DNA of 64,000 bases from Echinicola salinicaeni. GTDB lineage: Bacteria > Bacteroidota > Bacteroidia > Cytophagales > Cyclobacteriaceae. Shown here piece by piece: positions 1 through 7,110 of this stretch (within the stretch, counting starts at the first letter, position 1; each line of letters starts with the position of its first letter). Where the stretch lies: positions 1-64,000 of the forward strand of contig NZ_JACODZ010000010.1 in assembly GCF_014280965.1 (NCBI RefSeq), written 5' to 3'. The notes beneath the pieces are model-generated. The model made no database searches and had not been told where the DNA came from. It worked only from the letters and a program-made list of their open reading frames with translations. Both the position numbers and the translations under genes were made by a program.

Positions 1-9
1 AGGCATGAA

Positions 10-171
10 TTATTTAAATTCAGGAGCTATTTGAGGATGTTTGTTTTGGATTCCCATAGCCACGTTATTTTCATATACCTTAATTTCCTTCCTTATTTTA
101 GGCATTTGTGACTTCATCTTACGTTTGTAGTTTTCTACCTGTCTAGTGATATCGTCTTTCTTTTCCTTCAT
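10..171 (-). CDS. Small basic hypothetical protein (53 aa)
   Basis: An intact frame of 53 codons runs from an ATG at 171 to a TAA at 10. The product starts MKEKKDDITRQVENYKRK and is very rich in Lys, Arg, Glu and Gln in its first 40 residues, so a helical or coiled-coil stretch is likely. There is no signal peptide or membrane segment. A TAnnTTTG-like box ends only four bases before the ATG, so a transcript from it would be nearly leaderless. I recognise no family. The short length and the lack of comparative evidence keep confidence moderate. The gene stands alone, and its downstream neighbour lies outside the window. Confidence 0.4.
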   Translation of the reverse strand: MKEKKDDITRQVENYKRKMKSQMPKIRKEIKVYENNVAMGIQNKHPQIAPEFK

Positions 172-175
172 ATTA

Positions 176-183
176 CAAAGTTA
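176..183 (-). promoter_or_regulatory. Possible -7 promoter box upstream of the 53-aa gene
   Basis: On the minus strand the octamer reads TAACTTTG, an exact match to the Bacteroidota -7 consensus TAnnTTTG. It ends four bases before the ATG at 171. No convincing TTTG -33 element lies at the usual spacing, so this is a weak call. Confidence 0.25.
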
Positions 184-249
184 GTGAATTTCACGAAAAG
201 TATTTAAACATTCCCAACCATTACTAATCAGCTATTTATAACACAATGA

Positions 250-303
250 GATAAAATTTGGACCTTCCCTAGACGTTCCCACTACATCTTCCCTTTATTA
301 CCA
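250..303. repeat. Interspersed intergenic repeat R2, copy 1 (diverged)
   Basis: It starts with a TAAAATTTGGACCTTCC-like stretch followed by pyrimidine-rich text containing GACGTTCCCAC. Related copies lie at 5451-5530, 6968-7009 and 11162-11245. There is no open frame. Function is unknown. Confidence 0.4.
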
Positions 304-354
304 CCTTTTCCCTAAAAAAACGAAACGCCCGTCGAACCCCAATTATTTGGCCAT

Positions 355-565
355 TGGAACATCCGTTTTTGAGTCAATTGTTGAAGGCGTTAAGGAAATG
401 AGTTAGCTTGCGAAGTGGACGAGCGAGATCCACTCATTTTTAGCATGGAACAATTGGCACAAAATCAAATTGGATATATGTATCGAAATCGAAAATGAAA
501 ATGACCAATTTTAAGGATGTTCCACAGGCCTAGATTTTTGGTTCTTTTCATCAATGGAAAAGAAC
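355..565 (+). ncRNA. Structured interspersed repeat S, copy 1 (candidate structured RNA)
   Basis: This non-coding stretch is about 70 percent similar by eye to 29547-29759. Nested pairings are visible: TGGAACATCC (355-364) with GGATGTTCCA (515-524), CAATTGTT (375-382) with AACAATTG (449-456), AAATGAGT (396-403) with ACTCATTT (432-439), and CTTGC (407-411) with GCGAG (423-427). A 3' hairpin pairs GTTCTTTTC (541-549) with GAAAAGAAC (557-565) around a 7-nt loop. In the second copy several of these pairs change on both sides and still pair. That points to selection on structure. Strand is assumed. Whether it is transcribed is unknown. Confidence 0.6.
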
Positions 566-684
566 AGAAAGCAAAAAAGAGAAGATGGAAGTTTTGGTAA
601 ACCTGACCGCCCTAAGTTTAACTGAACTTCCAACCCGTGAGTAAATTAGTCGAATATTTACCCCTCAGTATTTGTGGTACAAAC

Positions 685-1359
685 TTATTTAACTTCTATA
701 ACCATCCCATGTTTTTGAGCTTGATCAATGAACTTTTGAATGTTTTCAGGATTCCATTGGGTACAGGTAGCAATGGTCTGGTCGTCTAGTTTAATGGTCT
801 CTTCAGGTTTTATATAATGCCGCTTATGTCCCCATCTTTGAAAAATATCTTCGGCCTCTTCTACTGTGGTAAATACACCAAAGCTTCCTTGAACCCATTT
901 AGGAAAATCGTGGCTTAGCTTAGCGAAAGATATGTTTGGATTCATTTCTACGTAATGCTTCATTACTGCATTCACCAATCTTCCTTTATTGAATTCTTCA
1001 CCATTGAAGATAAATTTTGAATAGTCCTTTGTGGTATAGTTGAATTTGAAATAAGTGTCGGCCACTACAAAAATTTCATTCCCCTCACTCCTAAAACGCC
1101 TTATTGTCATTCCTGCAATGGGAATTCCATCGAATTCATACCCATTGGACAGCAACTCTTGTAACCTGGGACTAATGGAGCTGCCAACCAATACTCCCAC
1201 CCATTTTGGCGGGTTTTCTTCATTCCAGTTATCACCAATCGCTAAAATTTGCCCCCTTACATTGAGATAATCCTGCAATTGGCGCAGGCTTTCTTCATTA
1301 ATCTCGTTGAGTTTAAGCTCGACAATCCCTAAATATTCCCCTCCATATTTGTAACCACC
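685..1359 (-). pseudogene. 5'-truncated PD-(D/E)xK nuclease-like gene
   Basis: The frame is open from just below an in-frame TAG at 1360-1362 to the stop at 685, with no good ATG near its upstream end; the first plausible start is a TTG at 1278. The residues upstream of that TTG still look coding. They include VELK (1312-1323), then a QLQDY segment, a pattern common in PD-(D/E)xK nuclease folds. The rest (about 197 aa) has no family I recognise, and ends with a region containing KFIDQAQKHG. The frame breaks at the arm of the 18-bp inverted repeat 1351-1397, so the gene seems to have lost its 5' end there. The nuclease assignment is inference from one short motif. Confidence 0.45.
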
Positions 1360-1397
1360 CTATTAACCGCGTGTTGTGTGGTTAATAGGGCGGTTAC
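1351..1397. repeat. 18-bp imperfect inverted repeat with 11-nt loop
   Basis: The left arm 1351-1368 (GTAACCACCCTATTAACC) and the right arm 1380-1397 are reverse complements with one mismatch, separated by 11 bases. The repeat sits exactly between two truncated, divergently oriented gene remnants. It may be a recombination or excision scar, or an operator. Confidence 0.7.
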
Positions 1398-1619
1398 GGA
1401 GAAAATGAATTGAAGATAATACAACTTATTGATCAGGATAGTGCGATTTCGGCTTCAGAGATCGGAGAGAAAATTAGTATGAGCCACCGGGGTGTAGGAA
1501 AAAACATAGCTAAATTAAATCATGAGGGTGTTTTGGAGAGAATTGAGCCAGATAGAGGAGGAGAATGGAATCATTTAGTCCGTATTGTTAATAGCTCTCA
1601 AAAGGGTAATATCGACTAG
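1389..1619 (+). pseudogene. C-terminal winged-helix remnant of an AlbA_2/RecG-like regulator
   Basis: The frame is open from a TAG at 1386-1388 to the stop at 1619; the only usable start is a TTG at 1410. The product (69 aa from the TTG) contains ISASEIGEKISMSHRGVGKNI, then GVLERIEPDRGGEW. This is the typical C-terminal winged helix of Bacteroidota ATP-binding AlbA_2-domain proteins, which are usually several hundred residues long. The N-terminal ATP-binding part is absent. In those proteins the wing is often preceded by VTxN repeats, and a +1 reading here gives VTE next to the arm of the inverted repeat. It is most likely a decayed fragment. Confidence 0.5.
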
Positions 1620-1639
1620 ATAATATTTGTTTTTATGTA

Positions 1640-2663
1640 TATCCGCAATTGCACCAGTAGCCAAATAAATTAACATTGACAGTTGGTGTCCATTGCTTCA
1701 ATTTAGCTATTACTATCTATAAATTAGGTCAAAACAAACGGTTCTGACCATGAATATCATCAACTTCATCAATCGGTTTCCTGGCGAATCTTCCTGTGTC
1801 GAGTTTATCAGGTAGAAAAGGGGCCAAGGTGGTATTGTCTGTAAAAGATGCCACTGTACCAAGCATTATTGGTTGGCCAACAAAAAGTTCTTTCAATGCT
1901 CTTCCTGCAGCTTCAGGACAAGCATCAAAAGTGGTACGGTTATGGAAAACAGTAACCTTCCGATCAGGACATGGTTGTTGGCCATGACCTTCAATACAGC
2001 CACCAAGAAGGGCTTCAGTGCATCGGAACTGCAAAGGCAGCTGGGCATGAAGCGATATGAACCTGTTTTCAGGATGTACCATAAGCTCCGCAAGGTTATG
2101 GGGAAACGCGATGATATCTACAGGCTTGAAGACATGGTCGAGTATGACGAGGCTTTTGTGGGCAAAGCCACCAAAAGCCCGAACAAGCTCAAACGAGGCA
2201 GGGGCAGCCAAAAACGGTCGATTGTGGCCGTAATGGCCGAATCAACGGTTTTGGAAGATCTTGAAACGGGCAAGTCCAACAAAAGCTGTAGATATTTTAA
2301 GATGAAGAAGATAAAGAACCTGGAGGCGAAAACTGCCTAGAATTTGGTCAAGGAATTTATTGATCCAAACTCAGTGCTTCAAACAGATATGAGCACCACC
2401 TTCTCAGACCTGAGTGACTGTATAGATGTGCATATCAAGGAGATCTCGGGAACCGAAAAGGGGCACTTCAACCTCAAATGGGCACACATTGCGATAAGCA
2501 ATTTAAAGAAACACCTGCAGATATATCATATGATAAGTGAAAGGATGATGTAAAACTATCTGGATGAGTTCTGTTACAAGCTCAACAGGAGATATTTCGG
2601 TCAAAAACTATTTAACAGGCTCATCGTTGCTCCTATTTATCCTTACCAGCATGATTGCGGATA
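1640..2663 (+). mobile_element. IS1595-family insertion sequence, degenerate
   Basis: The ends carry imperfect terminal inverted repeats. TATCCGCAAT (1640-1649) matches the reverse complement of 2654-2663, and 14 of the first 20 positions agree, the rest being transitions. They enclose one transposase frame. No clear target-site duplication is visible. The element sits beside other gene remnants. Confidence 0.7.
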
Positions 2664-2664
2664 A
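1750..2664 (+). pseudogene. IS1595-family transposase with three in-frame stops
   Basis: A single frame of 305 codons from ATG 1750 to TAA 2662-2664 covers the usual length of this family. It keeps the N-terminal zinc ribbon (CKRCHC...HYW...FQCSSC) and the typical follow-on TSIKSGTVMENSNLPIRTW. Its DDE-type core starts near EYDEAFVGK. TAG codons at 1813-1815 and 2338-2340 and TAA at 2551-2553 interrupt it, but no frameshift does. The stop codon overlaps the right inverted repeat. The family assignment is secure from the N-terminus. Inactivity is inferred from the stops. Confidence 0.8.
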
Positions 2665-2692
2665 TCATATTTCTTAATTTGGTGAAGGATTA

Positions 2693-3166
2693 CTAAAACA
2701 AAAACTTGCCAATAATTACCATTAGGCTTGGAAAAATAGAAATAACAATCGCTTTTAGAGGATCAATCTCAAACTCTATTTTCGTAAATATGGCCAGAAT
2801 AATATAAAAACCACCCCACGCAATTAGGCTTATGCCCTGCATATCCTCAAGGGTTAATCCTAGTGAAATATCATACAGGATAGCCAAACATACCACGCAA
2901 TTCAGGATCACCGGAACGAACGAAAGTCCGATAATCCGTACCATCTTGGGTGGTTCGTACTTTTCATCCAGTATAGTAAACATAAGGGCAGAAGTCAACA
3001 GGCAGAAGATCAGCATTGTTAACGGGATAAAAAAAGCAATTGTATTGCTCACCCCTGAAAACAGTCTGAATAACTCGGAGTCATGCGGATTTAGCCCGAA
3101 TGTCCTGTGGGACACTAGGAAAAACAATATTGAAGCTGTGGCGATTAGTGCAATGGATAGTTTCAT
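2693..3166 (-). CDS. Yip1-like multi-span membrane protein (157 aa)
   Basis: This is a hydrophobic protein with about five predicted membrane segments (roughly residues 4-22, 40-64, 78-100, 106-125 and 133-155). The layout resembles Yip1/YIF1-type bacterial membrane proteins. It is the last gene of a four-gene minus-strand operon, and its ATG (3166-3164) overlaps the TGA of the SpoIIM-like gene (ATGA), so translation is likely coupled. There are no catalytic motifs. From the context with a short Gly/Ala-rich peptide, it may serve in export of, or immunity to, that peptide. That role is inference. Confidence 0.65.
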   Translation of the reverse strand: MKLSIALIATASILFFLVSHRTFGLNPHDSELFRLFSGVSNTIAFFIPLTMLIFCLLTSALMFTILDEKYEPPKMVRIIGLSFVPVILNCVVCLAILYDISLGLTLEDMQGISLIAWGGFYIILAIFTKIEFEIDPLKAIVISIFPSLMVIIGKFLF

Positions 3167-3639
3167 GACATGCTTACATGTACCTCAAGGGCGGCGGCAA
3201 CTGTTATGATGATTACTGTAAGGGCAAAACAGATCACAAACGGCCTTGTCTGGAATTGCATTTGCCTATTCATTAGCAGAGTCTTAAACACGAAATACGC
3301 TATATACAGACCCAAGGCGCAGGACAGGGTTATGCCGACAATCTCGATTGAGTGCGGCAACAAGTGCCTTGCTACAAGACGGACGGGGTAGTGGTCAAGG
3401 ATGATAGACAACGCATATCCTAGTATCACTCCGTTGTAAACTGTGTTCATGACGGATACGACACCCAAGGACAAGCCACCAATAATATTGATAATCACAG
3501 AAGCAAGGTTGTTTTTTGCTATATCCCAGACACTAAAAGAGCCCGTATCGGCACTCTCTGCCAGTACGGGTTCAATATGGAATCCCACAAGCAGCCCGAT
3601 TGTGTAAATCACAGCCGCTATCAGGATAAATGGCTTCAT
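3163..3639 (-). CDS. SpoIIM / DUF95-like membrane protein (158 aa)
   Basis: I chose the ATG at 3639 because it gives the usual start, MKPFILIAAVIYTIG, and forms an ATGA overlap with the stop of the preceding peptide gene. A longer frame upstream just reads through that gene. The protein has four to five membrane spans and the layout of SpoIIM (stage II sporulation protein M) homologues: an N-terminal helix, a short extracytoplasmic segment, then a helix pair around NTVYNGVILGYALS and HSIEIVGITLS. SpoIIM relatives in non-sporulating bacteria are membrane proteins of unclear role. Both ends overlap neighbouring genes, so the operon is tightly coupled. Confidence 0.75.
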   Translation of the reverse strand: MKPFILIAAVIYTIGLLVGFHIEPVLAESADTGSFSVWDIAKNNLASVIINIIGGLSLGVVSVMNTVYNGVILGYALSIILDHYPVRLVARHLLPHSIEIVGITLSCALGLYIAYFVFKTLLMNRQMQFQTRPFVICFALTVIIITVAAALEVHVSMS

Positions 3640-3887
3640 AAGCCAGCACCGACTCCAGCCATCGTTCCTGCGACTGGCCCAGCTACCATGCCAACGCCGA
3701 ATCCCCATGCAGCGGCATCTATAATACCAATTGCATTGATTGCCAGCCCAGCCTCGGCAGAAGCCCCTCGATTAGAGGCCAGATAACTAATACCAGCCCA
3801 TACTTTGTTGTCGGTCAAGCCAGAACTTAACGCCATGCAGCCGCAAATTCCCAGAAGGGCTACAAAACTTGTCAACTTCTTTTTCAT
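3636..3887 (-). CDS. Gly/Ala-rich bacteriocin-like peptide (83 aa)
   Basis: The product opens with a basic, hydrophobic leader (MKKKLTSFVALLGICGCMAL), has a polar middle, and ends in a strongly hydrophobic Gly/Ala stretch containing GFGVGMVAGPVAGTMAGVG. Repeated GxxxG spacing of this kind is typical of membrane-inserting class II bacteriocin peptides. It begins two bases after the zinc-ribbon gene and overlaps the SpoIIM-like gene by ATGA. I know of no named family for it. Bacteriocin, signalling peptide or small membrane subunit are all possible. The cysteines at about positions 15 and 17 could alternatively be a poor lipobox. Confidence 0.65.
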   Translation of the reverse strand: MKKKLTSFVALLGICGCMALSSGLTDNKVWAGISYLASNRGASAEAGLAINAIGIIDAAAWGFGVGMVAGPVAGTMAGVGAGL

Positions 3888-3889
3888 GG

Positions 3890-4204
3890 TTAAATTGATT
3901 TGGTTAAACGAGTGTTAGAATAAACATAAACTGAAACTAGAAAAATCGCTGTCAGGCCACACATGGTGCTTACCATGAGGGCCAGTAAGAAATTGTCCTC
4001 AAAATAGAGCATGAAATTAAATGGAACGAGAAAGGCAAGGAGGCCTATAATGTATCCCCATGTGAATGATTTTGTCTTTTCGGGCACGAGGGATGCGCCG
4101 CAGCTTGGGCAGTCAAATTCATGGTTATTTTTGATCTTAACCACGAACATGAACGGCAATTTCGTTCCGCAATTTGGACATTGAAATTTTTCTTTTCTTT
4201 CCAT
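3890..4204 (-). CDS. Zinc-ribbon membrane protein (104 aa)
   Basis: The N-terminus carries two CxxC pairs (CPNC near residue 9 and CPSC near residue 33), forming a rubredoxin-type zinc ribbon. Two membrane helices follow (about 47-67 and 73-95). It is the first gene of the operon with the Gly-rich peptide, the SpoIIM-like and the Yip1-like genes, with two bases between its stop and the next ATG. A cytosolic zinc-ribbon sensor or adaptor tied to the membrane is the simplest reading. No specific function can be assigned. Confidence 0.7.
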   Translation of the reverse strand: MERKEKFQCPNCGTKLPFMFVVKIKNNHEFDCPSCGASLVPEKTKSFTWGYIIGLLAFLVPFNFMLYFEDNFLLALMVSTMCGLTAIFLVSVYVYSNTRLTKSI

Positions 4205-4222
4205 GATTTTTTATAAAAACCT

Positions 4223-4253
4223 CCAACTTATATGATTAATTCAAAAAAATCAA
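4223..4253 (-). promoter_or_regulatory. Possible promoter of the SpoIIM/peptide operon
   Basis: On the minus strand TTG (4253-4251) is followed after 20 bases by TAAGTTGG (4230-4223), one mismatch from TAnnTTTG. The spacing fits Bacteroidota promoters. Start of transcription would fall some 10-15 bases before the ATG at 4204. Confidence 0.3.
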
Positions 4254-4487
4254 TAAAATAACCACGTTTTTTCATGAAATTTTAGAAATCAGCGATTCCA
4301 GCTTGGATTCACATGATTCATTTTCATTAATAAATCTTGTTTCACAGGGGTGTTTTTGGAACCTGTACAAAGGGTAATTGTTCTTGCCTTCATGCCGTTT
4401 TCCATCCAAGAGATACGCCAGACTGACACGATCATGTCACAATATTTTAGGAACGGCCTTGCCTGACCGGTAAACATCCAGTCCGAA

Positions 4488-4847
4488 TCAAATAGTAGCC
4501 AGGTCGGCAAGTGATTTCGGAATTCGGTAATCATTTTGTCTTCTAGGATTAAAGCTAACCCCTTCGATTTTTTCACTTTTATTCCCAGATTTGATCCACT
4601 CTTTGATTTCCTGTCTAAAAAAATAAAGTTTGCCTGCCTTTTTATGATAAGGAATCAGTCCCCTGGATACATAACTGTAGATGGTTTGCCTTTTCAATTC
4701 CAACAATTCACAAATCCTACTAAGGTTTAACACCTCTTCTATCTGGTTTTCAGAAAACTCATTTTCATCAATCGCATTTAAAATCAACTTGTTTTGCTCA
4801 ATTAACTGTGATACTGCTTGAGGAAGGTCTTCAAATTTTAAGTCCAT
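4488..4847 (-). CDS. Excisionase-type helix-turn-helix DNA-binding protein
   Basis: The ATG at 4847 gives the usual start of this Bacteroidota family (MDLKFEDLPQAVSQLIEQ). An upstream hydrophobic extension to 4910 is unlikely. The core reads LSRICELLELKRQTIYSYV, then SRGLIPYHKKAGKLYFFRQEIKEWI, an HTH_17/excisionase-like winged helix. Such proteins regulate or excise mobile elements, but no integrase lies in the window. The tail after RQNDYRIP is short. Downstream, 4273-4487 keeps coding-like text in two frames (one containing DVYRSGKAVPK, with a stop), so the 3' side may be a decayed continuation or a second fragment. Confidence 0.7.
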   Translation of the reverse strand: MDLKFEDLPQAVSQLIEQNKLILNAIDENEFSENQIEEVLNLSRICELLELKRQTIYSYVSRGLIPYHKKAGKLYFFRQEIKEWIKSGNKSEKIEGVSFNPRRQNDYRIPKSLADLATI

Positions 4848-5020
4848 AGATAAAATTGGTTTGAATATGAGCAAAACAAATGGTACGATTACTAATCGAG
4901 ATAATTTCACCAGCTAGACCATAGTAGGGTGAAATAATTCTTTTATTAATTTAAAAATGAGGGATCAGATATTATCACACTGATATCAGAAGTGAGGGAT
5001 ATTCATTTCCTTTATTAAAA

Positions 5021-5046
5021 AATTCTTGATTCGCGAATCAAGAATT
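5021..5046. repeat. Perfect 26-bp palindrome
   Basis: AATTCTTGATTCG (5021-5033) is followed directly by its exact reverse complement (5034-5046), with no spacer. It lies in a gene-free stretch between the HTH gene and fic. It could be a dimeric-protein operator or a cruciform or recombination site. There is no T-run to make it a terminator. Confidence 0.8.
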
Positions 5047-5350
5047 AGTTCATGCTTTGAGAAATGCATATAATCCTGTCAGGCATGGAGAACACCCTGT
5101 CATATTGTTATAGGCATAAGCTTTCCTCTATTTCTTTCCTTGGTCATTTTACATTACAGTCCCTTATCATGTACCGAAATGGCACATGGATGATCATTGA
5201 TAAAAATATAAGAAGGAGTCTCGATAAAAAAACACACCCTATCAGGAATACACTGCCCACCTAAACCCTCTCCAAAAAGTACCACGTTTTCTTAGATTTT
5301 AGCCAAAAGTAAACGCATAGTATACTAGGCATCGGATAGGACTGGGAGCA

Positions 5351-5418
5351 TCCATAGGAGGGACGAGTGTAAAGAAAACAGTCAGTGACTGTTTTTAGCG
5401 AGTAGCCAGCTTGCAGGG
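5351..5418. repeat. Interspersed intergenic repeat R1, copy 1
   Basis: It contains the shared block GGACGAGTGTAAAGAAAACAG and a perfect hairpin, AAAACAGTC (5375-5383) with GACTGTTTT (5387-5395) around a 3-nt loop. It then continues TAGCGAGTAGCCAGCTTGCAGG. Copies lie at 8281-8365 and 11045-11125. Confidence 0.65.
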
Positions 5419-5450
5419 TAGGTCCTACTCTTCTTCCTCCAAAAACACCA

Positions 5451-5530
5451 AATAAAAATTGGACCTTTCCTGATAGTTCTCATGACCTCTCTTGAGTATT
5501 CCCCCAATATCTCCTCTTTAAATCTACTTT
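5451..5530. repeat. Interspersed intergenic repeat R2, copy 2
   Basis: It has the AATAAAAATTGGACCTTTCC block followed by pyrimidine-rich sequence with TCTCCTCTTTA. It directly follows R1 copy 1, the same order as at 11045-11245, so R1 and R2 may be parts of one element. The gap 4911-5660 otherwise holds the palindrome and the fic upstream sites. I see no gene. Confidence 0.5.
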
Positions 5531-5564
5531 CTATCTACTTAATTCCTGCATATAAAACATTTTA

Positions 5565-5634
5565 TATTTGCAATAAATCAACAAAACGCAAATACAATTA
5601 TTTTTATTTGCAATAACAATAAAATACGCAAACA
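5565..5634. promoter_or_regulatory. Two tandem operator-like sites upstream of fic
   Basis: TATTTGC (5565-5571) is followed 16 bases later by GCAAATA (5588-5594). The same arrangement, TATTTGC (5605-5611), 16 bases, GCAAACA (5628-5634), repeats with a 40-bp period. They end 26 bases before the fic ATG at 5661. The identical inner spacing suggests binding by a dimer, perhaps the Fic protein's own winged-helix C-terminus. Confidence 0.55.
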
Positions 5635-5660
5635 CAATACAACTTAATTGCAAGTTCTAT

Positions 5661-6815
5661 ATGGAAGTAAAAGATATCAATAGTTTTCAATCTGGTAACT
5701 GGATCAAGCGAATGGAATATAGAAGCTTCAGCCCTGAACTGATCAATCATTAGTGGATATCAACAGACCCTCAATTATCCTCCCTATTAAGTCAAGCCGA
5801 CCGTAGTCTTGGCAAGCTGGATGCTTTTTCTGATTTAATACCAGATATTGACTTTTTCATCATGATGCATATCACTAAGGAAGCTACTGTATCCAGTAAA
5901 ATAGAAGGAACTCAGACCTCTTTTCAGGAAGCACTTATCAAAGAGCAAGATTTGGATCCGGAAAAAAGGGATGATTGGAAAGAAGTACACTGCTATATTG
6001 AGGCTATGAACCAAGCCATTCAGGAAATGGAAAGATTGCCGATTTCTACCCGATTAATCAAACAAACACACGCCACACTTCTTCAAGGTGTTCGCGGAAA
6101 AGAAAAGTTACCTGGAGAATTCAGAACTAGTCAAAACTGGATAGGGCCAAGTCTCAAACATGCCATCTTTGTTCCACCGACTCATCAGGAAATACCAGAA
6201 TTAATGAGCGATCTGGAAGAGTTTATTCATGCTGACAATGCAGACATCCCCACATTTGTACCGCACCTTATTAAAATCGCGCTGATCCACTACCAGTTTG
6301 AAACCATACATCCATTTCTGGACGGAAACGGTCGAATTGGAAGGCTATTGATCACATTGTATCTATTGGATAAAGGCCTATTAAGAAAACCGACACTCTA
6401 CCTGTCCGATTTCTTTGAAAGAAACAGAAGGGACTATTATGACAACCTGATGCGGGTCAGAGAAAAAAATGACCTAAAAACCTGGATCGAATACTTCCTT
6501 GTAGGTGTTATCGAAACGACAGAATCCAGTATTCAAACTTTTCAAAATATCGTTAAGTTACGTGATCGGGTCGAACTTACACAGTTGATTCTGTTAGGTA
6601 AGCGGCAACAGGATGCGAAAATACTAATGAGTGAGCTATATAAAAACCCGATCATTGATGGCGCCAAAGTCGCTGAAATATTAAGTGTTCATGCATCTAC
6701 TGCAAATCGCCTAATTAAGGACCTAATGGAAATGGAGATTTTGGAAGAACTTACCGGATACAAACGTAACCGCATCTATGCCTTTGGGGAATACATCAGG
6801 TTATTTAACACATAA
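5661..6815 (+). pseudogene. Fic-family AMP-transferase with in-frame amber codon
   Basis: From ATG 5661 the frame encodes a 384-aa class II Fic protein, but codon 31 is TAG (5751-5753). An internal ATG at 5862 could still give 317 aa. Fic proteins transfer AMP or related groups to target proteins. Visible parts are the inhibitory motif SSKIEG, the catalytic HPFLDGNGRIGR, and a C-terminal winged helix (around VAEILSVHASTANRLIKDL). The internal start keeps all three but loses part of the Fic N-terminal domain. The gene is flanked on both sides by TATTTGC/GCAAATA sites. It could be a pseudogene, a truncated but active protein, or a read-through gene. Confidence 0.8.
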
Positions 6816-6854
6816 CCTTCTCTTTTACGTCCCAACCACAAATAAAAAACCCCA

Positions 6855-6914
6855 TATTTGCAAAAATCACTTAAACTACAAATATAGATTTCCATATTTG
6901 CATTTCTGCAAATA
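6855..6914. promoter_or_regulatory. Two further TATTTGC/GCAAATA sites downstream of fic
   Basis: TATTTGC (6855-6861), 16 bases, then ACAAATA (6878-6884) repeats the upstream site with one mismatch. TATTTGC (6895-6901), 6 bases, then GCAAATA (6908-6914) has a spacing exactly 10 bp shorter, one helical turn. The gap 6816-7110 holds these sites and R2 copy 3 only. Confidence 0.5.
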
Positions 6915-6967
6915 TACCAATTAAACATTCGTCAATTCCTTTGCAAAAAACAGTCAGAAACATAATA

Positions 6968-7009
6968 TCTCCTCGGTGTTCCCTCTATGTCTCCTCTTTA
7001 CTACTACCT
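6968..7009. repeat. Interspersed intergenic repeat R2, copy 3 (partial)
   Basis: It matches the 3' half of R2 copy 4 (11202-11243) almost exactly: TCTCCTCGGTGTTCCCTCTA, then TGTCTCCTCTTTACTACTAC. Confidence 0.55.
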
Positions 7010-7110
7010 GCTCACTAGATTATAATTCGCTCAGCATAACTGGAATTGTGATTTCCTCGAGTAAAAGCAAAAAGAGATATACTATTCCTAGGAGCGACGA
7101 TTTTAATAAT

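Noticed and set aside
1729-2211. 160-codon minus-strand frame
   Set aside because: It is the antisense shadow of the IS1595 transposase, whose zinc ribbon and core read clearly on the plus strand.
4289-4576. 95-codon minus-strand frame overlapping the HTH gene
   Set aside because: Its first third lies inside the convincing HTH gene in another frame; the rest is at best part of a decayed fragment.
5064-5264. 66-codon plus-strand frame
   Set aside because: No ribosome-binding site, domain or coding-like composition; it lies in repeat-rich sequence.
5565-6914. CRISPR-like array from the repeated TATTTGC/GCAAATA motifs
   Set aside because: Units are only 7 bases per half, spacing is fixed by phase, and no cas genes are present; operators explain them better.
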